A stretch of 64,000 nucleotides of DNA from Pseudoflavonifractor sp. 60 (lineage in GTDB: Bacteria > Bacillota > Clostridia > Oscillospirales > Oscillospiraceae), in contig NZ_QWKI01000041.1 of NCBI RefSeq assembly GCF_009911645.1, positions 1-64,000 on the forward strand. Direction: 5' to 3'. This document shows positions 34,475 to 42,376 of the stretch, one piece after another. How positions within the stretch are numbered: position 1 is the first letter of the stretch; every line of letters begins with the position of its first letter. Position numbers and translations under genes: made by a program. The notes beneath the pieces are model-generated. The model was not told where the DNA came from and ran no database searches. It saw only the letters and a list, made by a program, of their open reading frames with translations.

Positions 34475-34990
34475 TTACATAACAGCACAAGATATCGGGT
34501 CAATGATATGGACATCTCTATTCAGCTTCCGAGCATACCTCACCGTCATCGCTGTCCCGCCCCGCCACTCGCCATTGTAGACAGCCAGCAGACAGGCGGC
34601 GTGATCGACCAGATAACGGTTGCGTTTCAGCATACAGCCCTCATGGTATTCCTGGCTCACATACACGACCTCATCCGCTTGTTCCAAAATAGAAAAATAA
34701 AGTTCCCGCGCCGAAGCCGACCACCCATCTGCCTGTTCTTCACAGGGCAGAACACAGTGGAGTTTCAGCGCGGGATTTTCTTTTTTCAAGGCCAGAACAG
34801 TCAACGATGCCCAGGTATCCGCACCCTCTGCCATACCGGAGAAGAAGTCCGTATATCCAGCATCCACCAGCTTGGTAATCTCCTTGGCAAGCGTTTCTTT
34901 CAGCGCGACACATCGGGCATCGGACTCGTTGTAACCCCAGGGGAACTTCCTCGGACGATGGCCGGTGAATGCACAAGATTTCAATTCCAT
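34475..34990 (-). CDS. SLOG-family (DUF1273/YpsA-like) protein
   Basis: A 171-aa Rossmann-like SLOG protein. It begins CAFTGHRPRKF and has FFSGMAEGADTWAS near 50, ELYFSILEQADEVVYVS near 95 and CLLAVYNGEWRGGTAMTV near 135, the nucleotide-binding signatures of the YpsA/DUF1273 group. Roles are poorly defined; some SLOG proteins sense nucleotide signals in conflict systems. AAAGGAG precedes ATG 34990. It is divergent from the XRE gene, and the shared region has palindromic operators. A paralogue lies at 63171-63671 in another element. Confidence 0.8.
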   Translation of the reverse strand: MELKSCAFTGHRPRKFPWGYNESDARCVALKETLAKEITKLVDAGYTDFFSGMAEGADTWASLTVLALKKENPALKLHCVLPCEEQADGWSASARELYFSILEQADEVVYVSQEYHEGCMLKRNRYLVDHAACLLAVYNGEWRGGTAMTVRYARKLNRDVHIIDPISCAVM

Positions 34991-35006
34991 AATGTATCTC
35001 CTTTAT

Positions 35007-35075
35007 TACGCAGTTGCGTATATTAAGGATAGCAAAATTTTCTGAGTTACGCAAGTGCGTATACGCTTCTGCGCA
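35007..35075. promoter_or_regulatory. Operator array TACGCA-N2-TGCGTA
   Basis: Perfect copies at 35007-35020 and 35048-35061 (41 bp apart) and an imperfect copy (two changes) at 35062-35075, between the divergent SLOG and XRE genes. The adjacent XRE protein is the likely binder. Confidence 0.65.
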
Positions 35076-35108
35076 TAATATTTTATCCTGTTTCAGGGTG
35101 AGATGGAT

Positions 35109-35351
35109 ATGCGTATCAAGCCAGCAATCGTTCAACGGTTCCAGCAATTATGTAAAGAACGGAATATCAAGTATAATGAGCTAGCTACTCTATCAGGGGT
35201 AACTCCTTCGACCGTATACAGCATGATGGACAACACACGCAAGGATTTATCGGTAATTACGGTCAAAAAGCTATGTGATGGGCTAGACATCACTATCACA
35301 GAATTTTTCAATGCTCCAATTTTTGAACAGCTAGAACAGGAGCTACAATAA
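35109..35351 (+). CDS. XRE-family transcriptional regulator
   Basis: An 80-aa single-domain helix-turn-helix protein (QRFQQLCKERNIKYNELATLSGVTPSTVYSMM). ATG 35109 has correct spacing to GGTGAG; ATG 35103 abuts the site. Likely a repressor of its own promoter and of the SLOG gene through the TACGCA palindromes. A long hairpin starts at its stop codon. Confidence 0.85.
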   Translation: MRIKPAIVQRFQQLCKERNIKYNELATLSGVTPSTVYSMMDNTRKDLSVITVKKLCDGLDITITEFFNAPIFEQLEQELQ

Positions 35352-35398
35352 AACAGCGGCAGTGTTTACCCAGGCATGGATAAACACTACCGCTGTTT
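35351..35398 (+). terminator. Long hairpin after the XRE gene
   Basis: AAACAGCGG-C-AGTGTTTA pairs with TAAACACT-A-CCGCTGTTT: 17 bp with one C/A mismatch and a 12-nt loop. There is no T tract afterwards, so it may act as a structured RNA or weak terminator. Confidence 0.55.
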
Positions 35399-35700
35399 CC
35401 ATTTTCGGGTCATGGGGCCGGACTGCGTTTGGCAGTCTATGGCCACACAGCTCCCGAAAATGGCGGGGGTTTCCAAAGGGGGCGGTCCCCCTTTGGCACA
35501 CGACTTTTGGAACGCAGTGGAAAAAGTCTAGTGTGTTATACCTTTTGCCCCGGCTGGCGTGGGAAAGGGGATGTACGGGAGGACAGCCGCTTTCCCGCAC
35601 CAGGAAAGCAGGCGGAGGAATGGAGCGGCAGCGATCATTCCTCCACCTGCTTTCGAAAGGGGCAAAAGGTATATACAGCCACCGTCCTTCGTCCCTCGTC
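35399..35700 (+). other. Densely folded non-coding region around oriT
   Basis: Successive inverted repeats: 35399-35409 with 35453-35463 (11 bp); 35421-35426 with 35432-35437; 35473-35482 with 35487-35496 (10 bp, perfect); the oriT hairpin 35497-35535; 35537-35551 with 35659-35673 (15 bp, perfect); 35604-35622 with 35636-35654 (18 of 19 bp). Pairs 35551-35556/35584-35589 and 35561-35567/35590-35596 interleave as a possible pseudoknot. No ORF with a ribosome binding site is present. Confidence 0.65.
35497..35545 (+). other. oriT: Origin of transfer (oriT), MobV/pMV158 type
   Basis: CACAC and GACTTTT pair with AAAAGTC and GTGTG across a 13-nt loop, and the 3' arm leads into TAGTGTG-TTATAC (35529-35541). 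The pMV158 MobM oriT has the same layout and cuts at TAGTGTG/TTA, which here falls between 35535 and 35536. A MobV relaxase gene lies 3.6 kb away in the same element. Transfer of the plus strand would lead with the sigma/helicase/relaxase side. Confidence 0.8.
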
Positions 35701-35714
35701 CCGCCGCAGCGACA

Positions 35715-36284
35715 TCAATGCGGCAGCCTGCGCCGTAAATCGTTCAGCGCGGCTTGTTCCGTTTTCTGCGCCCGCTTCACTGTCAACCGGAAGTGCGCCG
35801 CTGTTTCTGGAATGGGATGCTCGTCCCCATCGGTAAAACCGTAGCGGTAGAGCAGATAAGTCCGCTCCCTGGCGGAAATCTGTCGCAGGCCCTCGTGCAG
35901 TTCGGCGTAGGTTTCTGCTTGCAGAACAATTTGCTCCGGGGATTTTCTGTAAGCCTGCGGAAGAGAAAAATCCTCCAACTCATCCAGGCTGATCTCATCA
36001 GATGCAGTGACGATGCTAACTGACTCCTGCATGAATTTCCTGATCCACCAGACAGCGTAGGTCAGAAATTTCGTGCCGCGCTCCGGGACAAAGCGACTGA
36101 TCGCCTCCATCAGACCGAAGCAGCCCTCTTGAATGAGGTCGTCCACATCAAGACGATTACCACCATATCGTTCAATAAATTGATTGGCTTGTTGTTGGAT
36201 AAAGGCCAGATTATTTTCCAGCAGTTGGTCCCGGGCATCTATGCTGCCATTCCTGGCAAGTACACAGAGTTCTTCATTGCTCAT
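35715..36284 (-). CDS. Sigma-70 family RNA polymerase sigma factor
   Basis: A 189-aa sigma factor. Region 2 is clear (NRLDVDDLIQEGCFGLMEAI, then GTKFLTYAVWWIRKFMQESV, about 50-100). Region 4 is shorter (ISARERTYLLYRYGF, then RLTVKRAQKTEQAALNDLR). ATG 36284 overlaps the end of the upstream XRE-type gene by 11 nt, so the two are coupled. Sigma factors of this type occur near transfer genes in clostridial mobile elements and probably drive element promoters. Confidence 0.85.
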   Translation of the reverse strand: MSNEELCVLARNGSIDARDQLLENNLAFIQQQANQFIERYGGNRLDVDDLIQEGCFGLMEAISRFVPERGTKFLTYAVWWIRKFMQESVSIVTASDEISLDELEDFSLPQAYRKSPEQIVLQAETYAELHEGLRQISARERTYLLYRYGFTDGDEHPIPETAAHFRLTVKRAQKTEQAALNDLRRRLPH

Positions 36285-37077
36285 GCGCTGCCCTGGGGAG
36301 AGCTTCAAAGAGAGAAACAACGCCAGACCGGAAGACTGACAGCTTGTCCGGGTCAAAAACAGAAGTGTCCACCGTATGTAAAATGGCATCCGTCATTTGC
36401 TCTGGCGTGATTTCAGTCAGGGGCCTGTCCTCGCCCTTCGTAAGCTCCGCCATCATCTGCGCCACGATTTCCTTGGTTGCCGCCTGCTTTGCCGCTAACT
36501 CGGAAGCCATATCTTTTTTCATTTCTTTGAGCATCACCATAAAGGTGTTTTGAATTTTGGACAGCTCAACTTGGTACGGCGGTATCTTGGAAAGTGCTGT
36601 TGCCTGTGCTGCGTCCCGCTGTCCACACCCCATCAACAACAGCTCACCCATGGAGGCAAAAATCTGGTTCTGGACGGCAACTCCTGCCGCCAGGGTATCA
36701 TCAAAATACTGTGCGATCATTGTGGTCAGCATGGCAAATCGGGGATGCTCCAGCATTCGGCTGACAACCTCACTGTTGACTTTCCCAGTGTAGAGGTTCC
36801 GCGCCGCCAGTGCCGTCAGTCTCAGTTCCTCAATGTCATAATTTTTTCGGTCGGGAATGTTCGTCAGGCCCAGCAGAAAGTCGGCGGATACGTTAAATTC
36901 CCGCACCAGGGCGGTCAACACCTCATCACTGAATTTCTGTATCTGTCCGCTTTCCAACCGGCTGAGGGTAGATGTACTGACACCCACTCTTTCCGCCAAT
37001 TCTTCTCTTGTAAAGCCACGCTGTTCCCGCAGTTCCGCCAGTCGCTGACCTATCGTTCCCGGTAAAAATTCCACCAT
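36274..37077 (-). CDS. XRE-family regulator with long C-terminal domain
   Basis: A 267-aa protein. An N-terminal HTH (GQRLAELREQRGFTREELAERVGVSTSTLSRLESG, about 9-43) is followed by a helical domain of unknown fold rich in Met, Ala and Lys. ATG 37077 has AGGGAGGTG upstream; the frame extends to 37308 without a site. It precedes and overlaps the sigma gene, suggesting a regulator/sigma pair controlling transfer or excision. Confidence 0.82.
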   Translation of the reverse strand: MVEFLPGTIGQRLAELREQRGFTREELAERVGVSTSTLSRLESGQIQKFSDEVLTALVREFNVSADFLLGLTNIPDRKNYDIEELRLTALAARNLYTGKVNSEVVSRMLEHPRFAMLTTMIAQYFDDTLAAGVAVQNQIFASMGELLLMGCGQRDAAQATALSKIPPYQVELSKIQNTFMVMLKEMKKDMASELAAKQAATKEIVAQMMAELTKGEDRPLTEITPEQMTDAILHTVDTSVFDPDKLSVFRSGVVSLFEALPRAAHEQ

Positions 37078-37286
37078 TACGCACCTCCCTGTCGTATTCT
37101 TGATTTTAGCACAGCATTTCCGCAATAAAGCACGAATTATGTCGGTTTGGAGTTTGCATTTCTGCAAATTATCCGGGCCGATTTTTATTTTCCAGTCAGT
37201 TTTGCAAAAAATGGGGGCCAAAGCCGGTTTTTCCGTATATTGAGATAGGCAAATGAAAACGCCAATCTTTTTACGGAGGAATGCAG

Positions 37287-38624
37287 TTGAACAACTATGA
37301 AGCAACAAATCACGCCGCCCGCCTGCCGCCAGGGATGAAGGACTGGCCCGCCTGGTTCGACGGCAAGAAGATCAATGAAGTCCTGTTCTGTGAGGAATTT
37401 CTGCAAGATCACCCCATGCTCTGTATTCACGATGCTTTTTTCACCACGGAGGGCCGGGTGATGGATGAAACGATGCTGAAAAAGGAAATTCTGGATCGCA
37501 TCAAGTCCTATGTCACTTCCGGCGTGGCGAAGCGGGCGGCAAACTTGTTGGACGCTCTGCGGGTGGAGTGCTGGTCGCCGCCCCTGCTGGTCTTTCAAGA
37601 CAGGATACACGTTGCCAACGGCACATTTTTTCTTAGCGGCACATTTTCAGAGGCAAAAGATTTCTGTATCAACCGCCTGCCAGTCCGTTATGTGCCGGAT
37701 GCTCCGCCGCCAGTGAAGTGGCTGGCGTTTCTGGCTGACCTTCTGGAACCGGACGACATTCTGACCCTCCAGGAGTTTATAGGCTACTGCCTCATTCCCT
37801 CCACAAAAGGGCAGAAAATGCTTATCATCACTGGTAGAGGCGGTGAAGGGAAATCACGGCTGGGGTTGGTATTCCGCGCCCTGCTGGGGCAGAACATGAA
37901 TACCGGCAGCATCGCCAAGGTTGAGACAAATCCCTTTGCCCGTGCCGACCTGGAGCATGAGCTGCTGATGGTGGACGATGACATGAAACTGGAGGCTCTT
38001 CCCCAAACCAATCACATCAAGGCAATCGTCACCGCAGAATTGCCCATGGATTTGGAGAAGAAAGGCAGGCAGAGCTATCAAGGCCAACTGTATGTCCGCT
38101 TCATTGGCCTGGGCAATGGGACGCTGCACTCCCTCTATGACCGGAGCGTCGGTTTCTTCCGGCGACAAATCATCCTGACTGCCAAAGAACGTCCGGCCAA
38201 CCGGGTGGACGACCCATTTATCGCAGAAAAGATGTGCGCCGAGGCGGAAGGCATCTTCCTGTGGGCGCTGGAGGGTCTGCGGCGGCTGATTGCTAATAAC
38301 TATCGTTTTACTATCAGCCAGCAGGCCCAGGAAAATATGAAAGCGGCGGTGGCAGATGGCAACAACATTGTTGAATTCATGCAGTCCACCGGATATATCG
38401 TCTTTCAGCCGGACGCTGCTTCCAGTTCCAAAAACCTGTATGCCGCCTACAAGCTGTGGTGTGAGGACAATGCCTATAACACACTTTCCATGAAAAGTTT
38501 CTGCAATTATCTCACTCAAAATGCCGGAAACTACGGCATCAGCCACACCAACAACATCTACATCGGCAACGGCAGGCGCTCCAGAGGTTTTACTGGCCTG
38601 CAAGTGCTGATACCGCATTTTTGA
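37287..38624 (+). CDS. SF3 helicase / P4-type primase C-terminal protein
   Basis: A 445-aa replication protein. It resembles the D5_N plus superfamily 3 helicase part of phage P4 alpha-type primases: Walker A ITGRGGEGKSRLG near 180, Walker B ELLMVDDDM near 218, sensor-1-like region IVTAELPMDL near 240, and a C-terminal winged-helix region (NLYAAYKLWCEDNAYNTL). No primase (AEP or TOPRIM) domain is present. Likely needed for autonomous replication of the excised element. TTG 37287 lies 7 nt from GGAGG; ATG 37281 is only 1 nt from it. Confidence 0.8.
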   Translation: MNNYEATNHAARLPPGMKDWPAWFDGKKINEVLFCEEFLQDHPMLCIHDAFFTTEGRVMDETMLKKEILDRIKSYVTSGVAKRAANLLDALRVECWSPPLLVFQDRIHVANGTFFLSGTFSEAKDFCINRLPVRYVPDAPPPVKWLAFLADLLEPDDILTLQEFIGYCLIPSTKGQKMLIITGRGGEGKSRLGLVFRALLGQNMNTGSIAKVETNPFARADLEHELLMVDDDMKLEALPQTNHIKAIVTAELPMDLEKKGRQSYQGQLYVRFIGLGNGTLHSLYDRSVGFFRRQIILTAKERPANRVDDPFIAEKMCAEAEGIFLWALEGLRRLIANNYRFTISQQAQENMKAAVADGNNIVEFMQSTGYIVFQPDAASSSKNLYAAYKLWCEDNAYNTLSMKSFCNYLTQNAGNYGISHTNNIYIGNGRRSRGFTGLQVLIPHF

Positions 38625-38650
38625 AAATAGACAGTGACCCGAAATCTCCC

Positions 38651-38698
38651 GTACAATGCGTACAAGCGTACACCGCCGTACTCATGTACGCAATGTAC
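38651..38698 (+). repeat. Six GTAC repeats at helical-scale spacing
   Basis: GTAC occurs at 38651, 38660, 38668, 38678, 38686 and 38695, steps of 8-10 bp, in the 348-bp non-coding gap (38625-38972) between helicase and relaxase genes. It may be an operator or iteron cluster. The rest of the gap is AT-rich with no ORF. Confidence 0.5.
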
Positions 38699-38972
38699 GC
38701 TTCTTTTGCGGTCAGCGGTAGATTTTTCAGCGGTAATGTGGACGGGGTAATATAGTAGGTCACCTTTGTTGCTAAAACTTCGACATTTTTCAAATCCGCA
38801 AACTTTTTGATGCAGTCGAGAATAAATTTTACGGAACCGTGTTTCTCGAAAGCGTAAACAAATTTTCCGATTTTACAGACATTTTCATCATTTCAACAAA
38901 AGTCACTCGGAAGCACGAAATCGAAGGGCGCTTCTATTGCGTGACAACCATGTAGAAATCAGGAGGTTTTTA

Positions 38973-39185
38973 TTGAACATCAGAAATGAAATCAAAGCGC
39001 AGATCGTCCGCGCCGGGTACACCATGCAGGAGGTTGTAGATATGCTCGCCGCTGAACACAGCTGGAGCGACAGCGTGTCCAATCTCTCCGCCAAATTGCA
39101 GCGGGGTTCGCTGCGGTACATTGAGGCCATTCAGCTGGCCGATGTGCTGGGATTTGATTTGGTCTGGAAACGGAGGGATAAGTGA
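38973..39185 (+). CDS. Small DUF6471-like helix-turn-helix protein
   Basis: A 70-aa protein starting at TTG 38973, six nt after a perfect AGGAGG. The sequence (IRNEIKAQIVRAGYTMQEVVDMLA, then NLSAKLQRGSLRYIEAIQLADVLGFDL) looks like a short HTH protein of the DUF6471/XRE kind. Its TGA overlaps the relaxase ATG, so it is probably a mobilization accessory or regulator. Confidence 0.75.
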   Translation: MNIRNEIKAQIVRAGYTMQEVVDMLAAEHSWSDSVSNLSAKLQRGSLRYIEAIQLADVLGFDLVWKRRDK

Positions 39186-40156
39186 TGGACAAACCGCAAT
39201 ATGCTATTCTCCGCTTCGCCAAGTACAAGGGGCCGGAGATCGGCCACATCGAAGCCCACAATGAGCGCACCAAGGAGAAGTACGTCAGTAATCCCGACAT
39301 AGATACCAGTCGGACCCACCTCAATTTCCACCTTATCCAGCCGGAGCGGAAATACCGTGCGGAGGCGGAGAGGCAGATCGCCGAGGCCAAATGCCGTATC
39401 CGCAAGGACAGCGTTCGGGTGGTGGAGACATTGGTGACGGCCAGCCCAGAATTCTTCAAGGGCAAAAAGAAAGCAGAAATCAGAGAATTCTTCGAGGAAG
39501 CCGTCCGTTTCATAGAAAAATATCAGTCGAAAGACACGATCATATCCGCCGTGGTGCATATGGACGAGAAAACGCCCCATATGCACCTTTCTTTTGTTCC
39601 GCTGACGGCGGATGGGCGGCTGAGCGCCAAGGACATCGTAGGCAATAAGAAGAAACTGATTTGGTGGCAGGATGAGTTCTGGAAGCACATGGTAAAGAAG
39701 TGGCCGGACTTTGAGCGAGGCGAGAGCGCCAGCGAAACCGGCAGGACGCATATCCCGCCCCGGCTGTTCAAGGAGGCGGCCCACCTCAACCGTCAGCGGG
39801 ATATGCTGTTGCAGCTGTTGGGAGAGGTCAATCCGCTCAACGCCAAAAAGAAAAGCGCCGAGATCGAGGCGCTGCTGGAGCAGTATATTCCCGGCGTAGA
39901 GCGGATGCAGACGAAACTGCGGAAGTACGATGCCGCTTACAAAGACCTCCAGGCCGAAAATACCGCCTTGAAAAAGAAGGATGATGCTAGCCGGGAGAGC
40001 GTCAAGCGCCGCTTGGAGGTGGCGCAGCAGCTTCAAGAGCTGGACGGTCTGCGCCAGGTGGTGGAGAATATCCCGCTGGAGATTTTACAGGCGTATCAGC
40101 AGAGTTCTACATTGACACAGAAGGAGGTTGGCGCAAAGAATGCCCTTGACCGATGA
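39185..40156 (+). CDS. mobV: MobV-family relaxase (Pre/Mob)
   Basis: A 323-aa plasmid recombination/mobilization enzyme of the MobV group. The N-terminus has AILRFAKYKGPEIGHIEAHNERTKE (motif I with the nucleophile His, HNERT). Motif III HMDEKTPHMHLSFVPL near 120-135 is the HxDExPHxH metal site. The C-terminal third is a coiled coil (about 215-300). It should nick and covalently bind the oriT at 35535/35536. ATG 39185 overlaps the upstream stop. Length is at the short end of the family. Confidence 0.92.
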   Translation: MDKPQYAILRFAKYKGPEIGHIEAHNERTKEKYVSNPDIDTSRTHLNFHLIQPERKYRAEAERQIAEAKCRIRKDSVRVVETLVTASPEFFKGKKKAEIREFFEEAVRFIEKYQSKDTIISAVVHMDEKTPHMHLSFVPLTADGRLSAKDIVGNKKKLIWWQDEFWKHMVKKWPDFERGESASETGRTHIPPRLFKEAAHLNRQRDMLLQLLGEVNPLNAKKKSAEIEALLEQYIPGVERMQTKLRKYDAAYKDLQAENTALKKKDDASRESVKRRLEVAQQLQELDGLRQVVENIPLEILQAYQQSSTLTQKEVGAKNALDR

Positions 40157-40322
40157 ATGGAGCGGACTTGCCACGTTGCTGGCAAATCTGATTGAGAAGT
40201 ATGCATCGGACTTGGGGCTTGATGATATGCCCTTTCCAAGCGTTTATCAGACCGGGATCGGAGCTGACGAGAAATCCTGTCAGAACCATAAATCCAATAT
40301 TGAAAAGACTGTTGCGATATGA
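40140..40322 (+). CDS. Small protein overlapping the relaxase gene end
   Basis: A 60-aa ORF beginning MPLTDEWSGLATLLANLIEKYA, with AAGGAGG about 13 nt upstream. It overlaps the last codons of the relaxase gene in another frame. The function is unknown; its composition and position suggest a real accessory gene. Confidence 0.5.
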   Translation: MPLTDEWSGLATLLANLIEKYASDLGLDDMPFPSVYQTGIGADEKSCQNHKSNIEKTVAI

Positions 40323-40328
40323 TATAAT
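40300..40328 (+). promoter_or_regulatory. Promoter of the serine integrase
   Basis: TTGAAA (40300-40305), a 17-nt spacer and a perfect TATAAT (40323-40328). The leader then contains the 16-bp hairpin at 40353-40391. Confidence 0.75.
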
Positions 40329-40352
40329 CATAAACGTGATATGAATATCCAA

Positions 40353-40391
40353 ACTTACTGTTGGAGAGAAAGACGCTCTCCAACAGTAAGT
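40353..40391 (+). promoter_or_regulatory. Perfect 16-bp leader hairpin before the integrase
   Basis: ACTTACTGTTGGAGAG and its exact complement flank a 7-nt loop between promoter and start codon. There is no T tract, so an operator or RNA control element is more likely than a terminator. It may also be an att-related repeat. Confidence 0.6.
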
Positions 40392-40416
40392 GGATAACAG
40401 GAAATGTGAGGTTATC

Positions 40417-42098
40417 ATGCGCAAAGAAAAAGAGAAGGTTTATATCTACACCAGAGTATCCACTACCATGCAGATCGACGGTTACTCCCTGGATGCGCAA
40501 AAGGCCAGAATGAAAGCGTTCGCGGATTTCAACAACTATGAAATCGTTGGAGAATATGAGGACGCAGGCAAATCCGGCAAATCTATTGAGGGCAGAATTC
40601 AGTTCAGCCAGATGATGGAGGACATCAAATCCGGGAAAGACGGTATTTCCTATGTTTTGGTGTTCAAACTCTCCCGCTTTGGCAGGAACGCCGCAGATGT
40701 TCTCTCCACTCTGCAAATCATGCAGGACTTTGGGGTGAACCTGATTTGCGTAGAGGATGGCATTGACTCCTCAAAAGATGCTGGGAAATCCTGATTTCCG
40801 TTCTCTCTGCGGTGGCGGAAATTGAGCGTGAAAATATTCGTGTCCAAACCATGGAGGGCCGTATCCAGAAGGCTAGAGAGGGCCGTTGGAATGGGGGCTT
40901 TGCGCCCTATGGCTATCGTCTCACGGACGGTAATCTGGAGATCAACGAGGAAGAAGCGGAGGCCATTCGCGTTATATTTGAGCAGTACACCTCCACTGAC
41001 ACCGGCGCAAACGGTATCTCAAAGTATCTGGAAACTCACGGTATTCGTAAGATGCAACGCCAAAATGGGAAAAATCCGCTGTTTGATGCCGGTTTAATCC
41101 GTAAAATCTTGAAAAATCCTGTCTATTGCGGAAAAATCGCTTACGGGCGACGAAAGACAGAGAAAATCCACGGCACTCGAAATGACTACCATCTGGTAGA
41201 GCAGGACAATTATCTTTTGGCAGACGGTCAGCATGAGGGAATTGTGTCCGAGGATGTCTGGCAGATGGCCCAGGTGAAGCTGTTGGCCCAGGCTAAGAGA
41301 TACGAACACGTGAACAGGGGGCAAAGCGAACGGACGCATTTGCTCACCGGAATTGTGAAGTGTCCCATCTGCGGAGTTGGTATGTATGCCAACAAGTGCA
41401 TCAAGTACAAAAAGGACGGGACGAAATACAAGGACTTTTTCTACTATGGGTGCAAACACCGCACCATGCAGCGGGGACACAAATGCGATTATCGAAAGCA
41501 AATCCGGGAGGAATTGCTGGACGATGCTGTGGCAGAGGTCATTGTCAAGCTGGTGAGTAACCCCAGATTTGCGGCAATGATGCAGGAAAAAATCAACATG
41601 AAGGTAGACACCGCCGCTATCGACCAGGAAATCGCCAATTACGAAAAGCAGCTGCGTCAGAGTTATTCTATCAAGTCTAAGCTGATGGAGGAAATCGACT
41701 CCCTTGACCCAGATGACCGGCATTACATCAAACGCAAAGCCGACCTTGACGACCGGCTTTATAAGATGTACGATAAGATTGAAGAAAGCGAGTCCCAGCT
41801 CATTACAGCCAGGGCCAAGAAGCAGGCCATTGAAGCGGAGAAAATCACTGGCGATAACATCTACAAAGTCTTGATTTACTTCGATAAGCTGTATACAATG
41901 ATGAATGATGTGGAGCGGCGGCAGCTGATCGAGGCTCTGATTGCAGAAATCCAGATTTACGAAGAACGCCAGCCCAATGGACAATGGCTGAAATCCATCA
42001 AGTTCAAGCTGCCAATCATTGAACAGGACATGAATTTAAGTTTGGACAATGATGAGCAAGTGGAGACTATCGTGTTGCTACAAAGAGAAAACTCGTAG
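40417..42098 (+). pseudogene. Large serine integrase, frameshifted
   Basis: A serine recombinase of about 560 aa split by a frameshift. The catalytic domain starts at ATG 40417 (VYIYTRVSTTMQIDGYSLDAQKAR, nucleophile Ser in TRVS) and continues to SKDAGKS, then TGA at 40792. The sequence resumes one frame over as AVAEIERENIRVQTMEGR. Restoring one base near 40789 gives the usual GKLLISVLSAVAEIE joint. The recombinase domain, zinc ribbon (CPICGVGMYANKC) and coiled coil are otherwise intact to 42098. Either recent inactivation or a sequencing error. Confidence 0.85.
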
Positions 42099-42254
42099 AA
42101 ATCCTGTGTTTCCAATACTTTGCCCGTCATGTGGTGTTTGACGCCGAGGGCGATAAACTCCGCAATAAACGCATTGAGGACTATATCACTGTTTCGGCCG
42201 TCATTGATATGGAGTGCGGGAACTCAAAAACGGCAAAGAGCAAGGATAGGCGAA
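42099..42254 (+). other. Short gap at the right end of the element, possible gene remnant
   Basis: An open stretch from 42131 reads VFDAEGDKLRNKRIEDYITVSAVIDME. It looks like the end of some protein but has no start site. I do not recognise it. Confidence 0.3.
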
Positions 42255-42291
42255 CGCCGCAGACTTTGAAAAAGGTCTGCGGCGTTTTGTT
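42255..42291 (+). terminator. Terminator at the right end of the element
   Basis: A 13-bp stem (CGCCGCAGAC... with 42272-42284, one G-T wobble) followed by TTTTGTT. Confidence 0.8.
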
Positions 42292-42292
42292 A

Positions 42293-42301
42293 TATCCAAA
42301 C
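42293..42301. repeat. Candidate right attachment repeat
   Basis: TATCCAAAC, matching 31154-31162; again directly after a hairpin ending GTTTTGT. Confidence 0.3.
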
Positions 42302-42376
42302 ACCGAACGGAGAGGAAAACCCCAATCCCGCACGGAGAGGAACAAAGACTATATTTCACATTATCATGAAGGGAAT

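Larger units (their letters stand above)
31154..42301. mobile_element. Integrative mobilizable element with MobV relaxase and serine integrase
   Basis: About 11 kb between rlmD and the nucleoside operon. Its left part is clearly more AT-rich than the flanks. Contents: DUF2971 gene, NotI-like R-M pair, SLOG gene, XRE regulators, sigma factor, MobV-type oriT, SF3 helicase, MobV relaxase and a frameshifted large serine integrase. TATCCAAAC occurs at both proposed ends (31154-31162 and 42293-42301), each following a hairpin with GTTTTGT. No mating-pair genes are present, so it would depend on a helper element. The ends are inferred, not proven. Confidence 0.65.

Noticed and set aside
40780-40800. 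Programmed -1 frameshift in the serine integrase
   Set aside because: The GGG AAA codons do not form a good slippery heptamer in the zero frame and no downstream stimulatory stem was seen; mutation or sequencing error is simpler.
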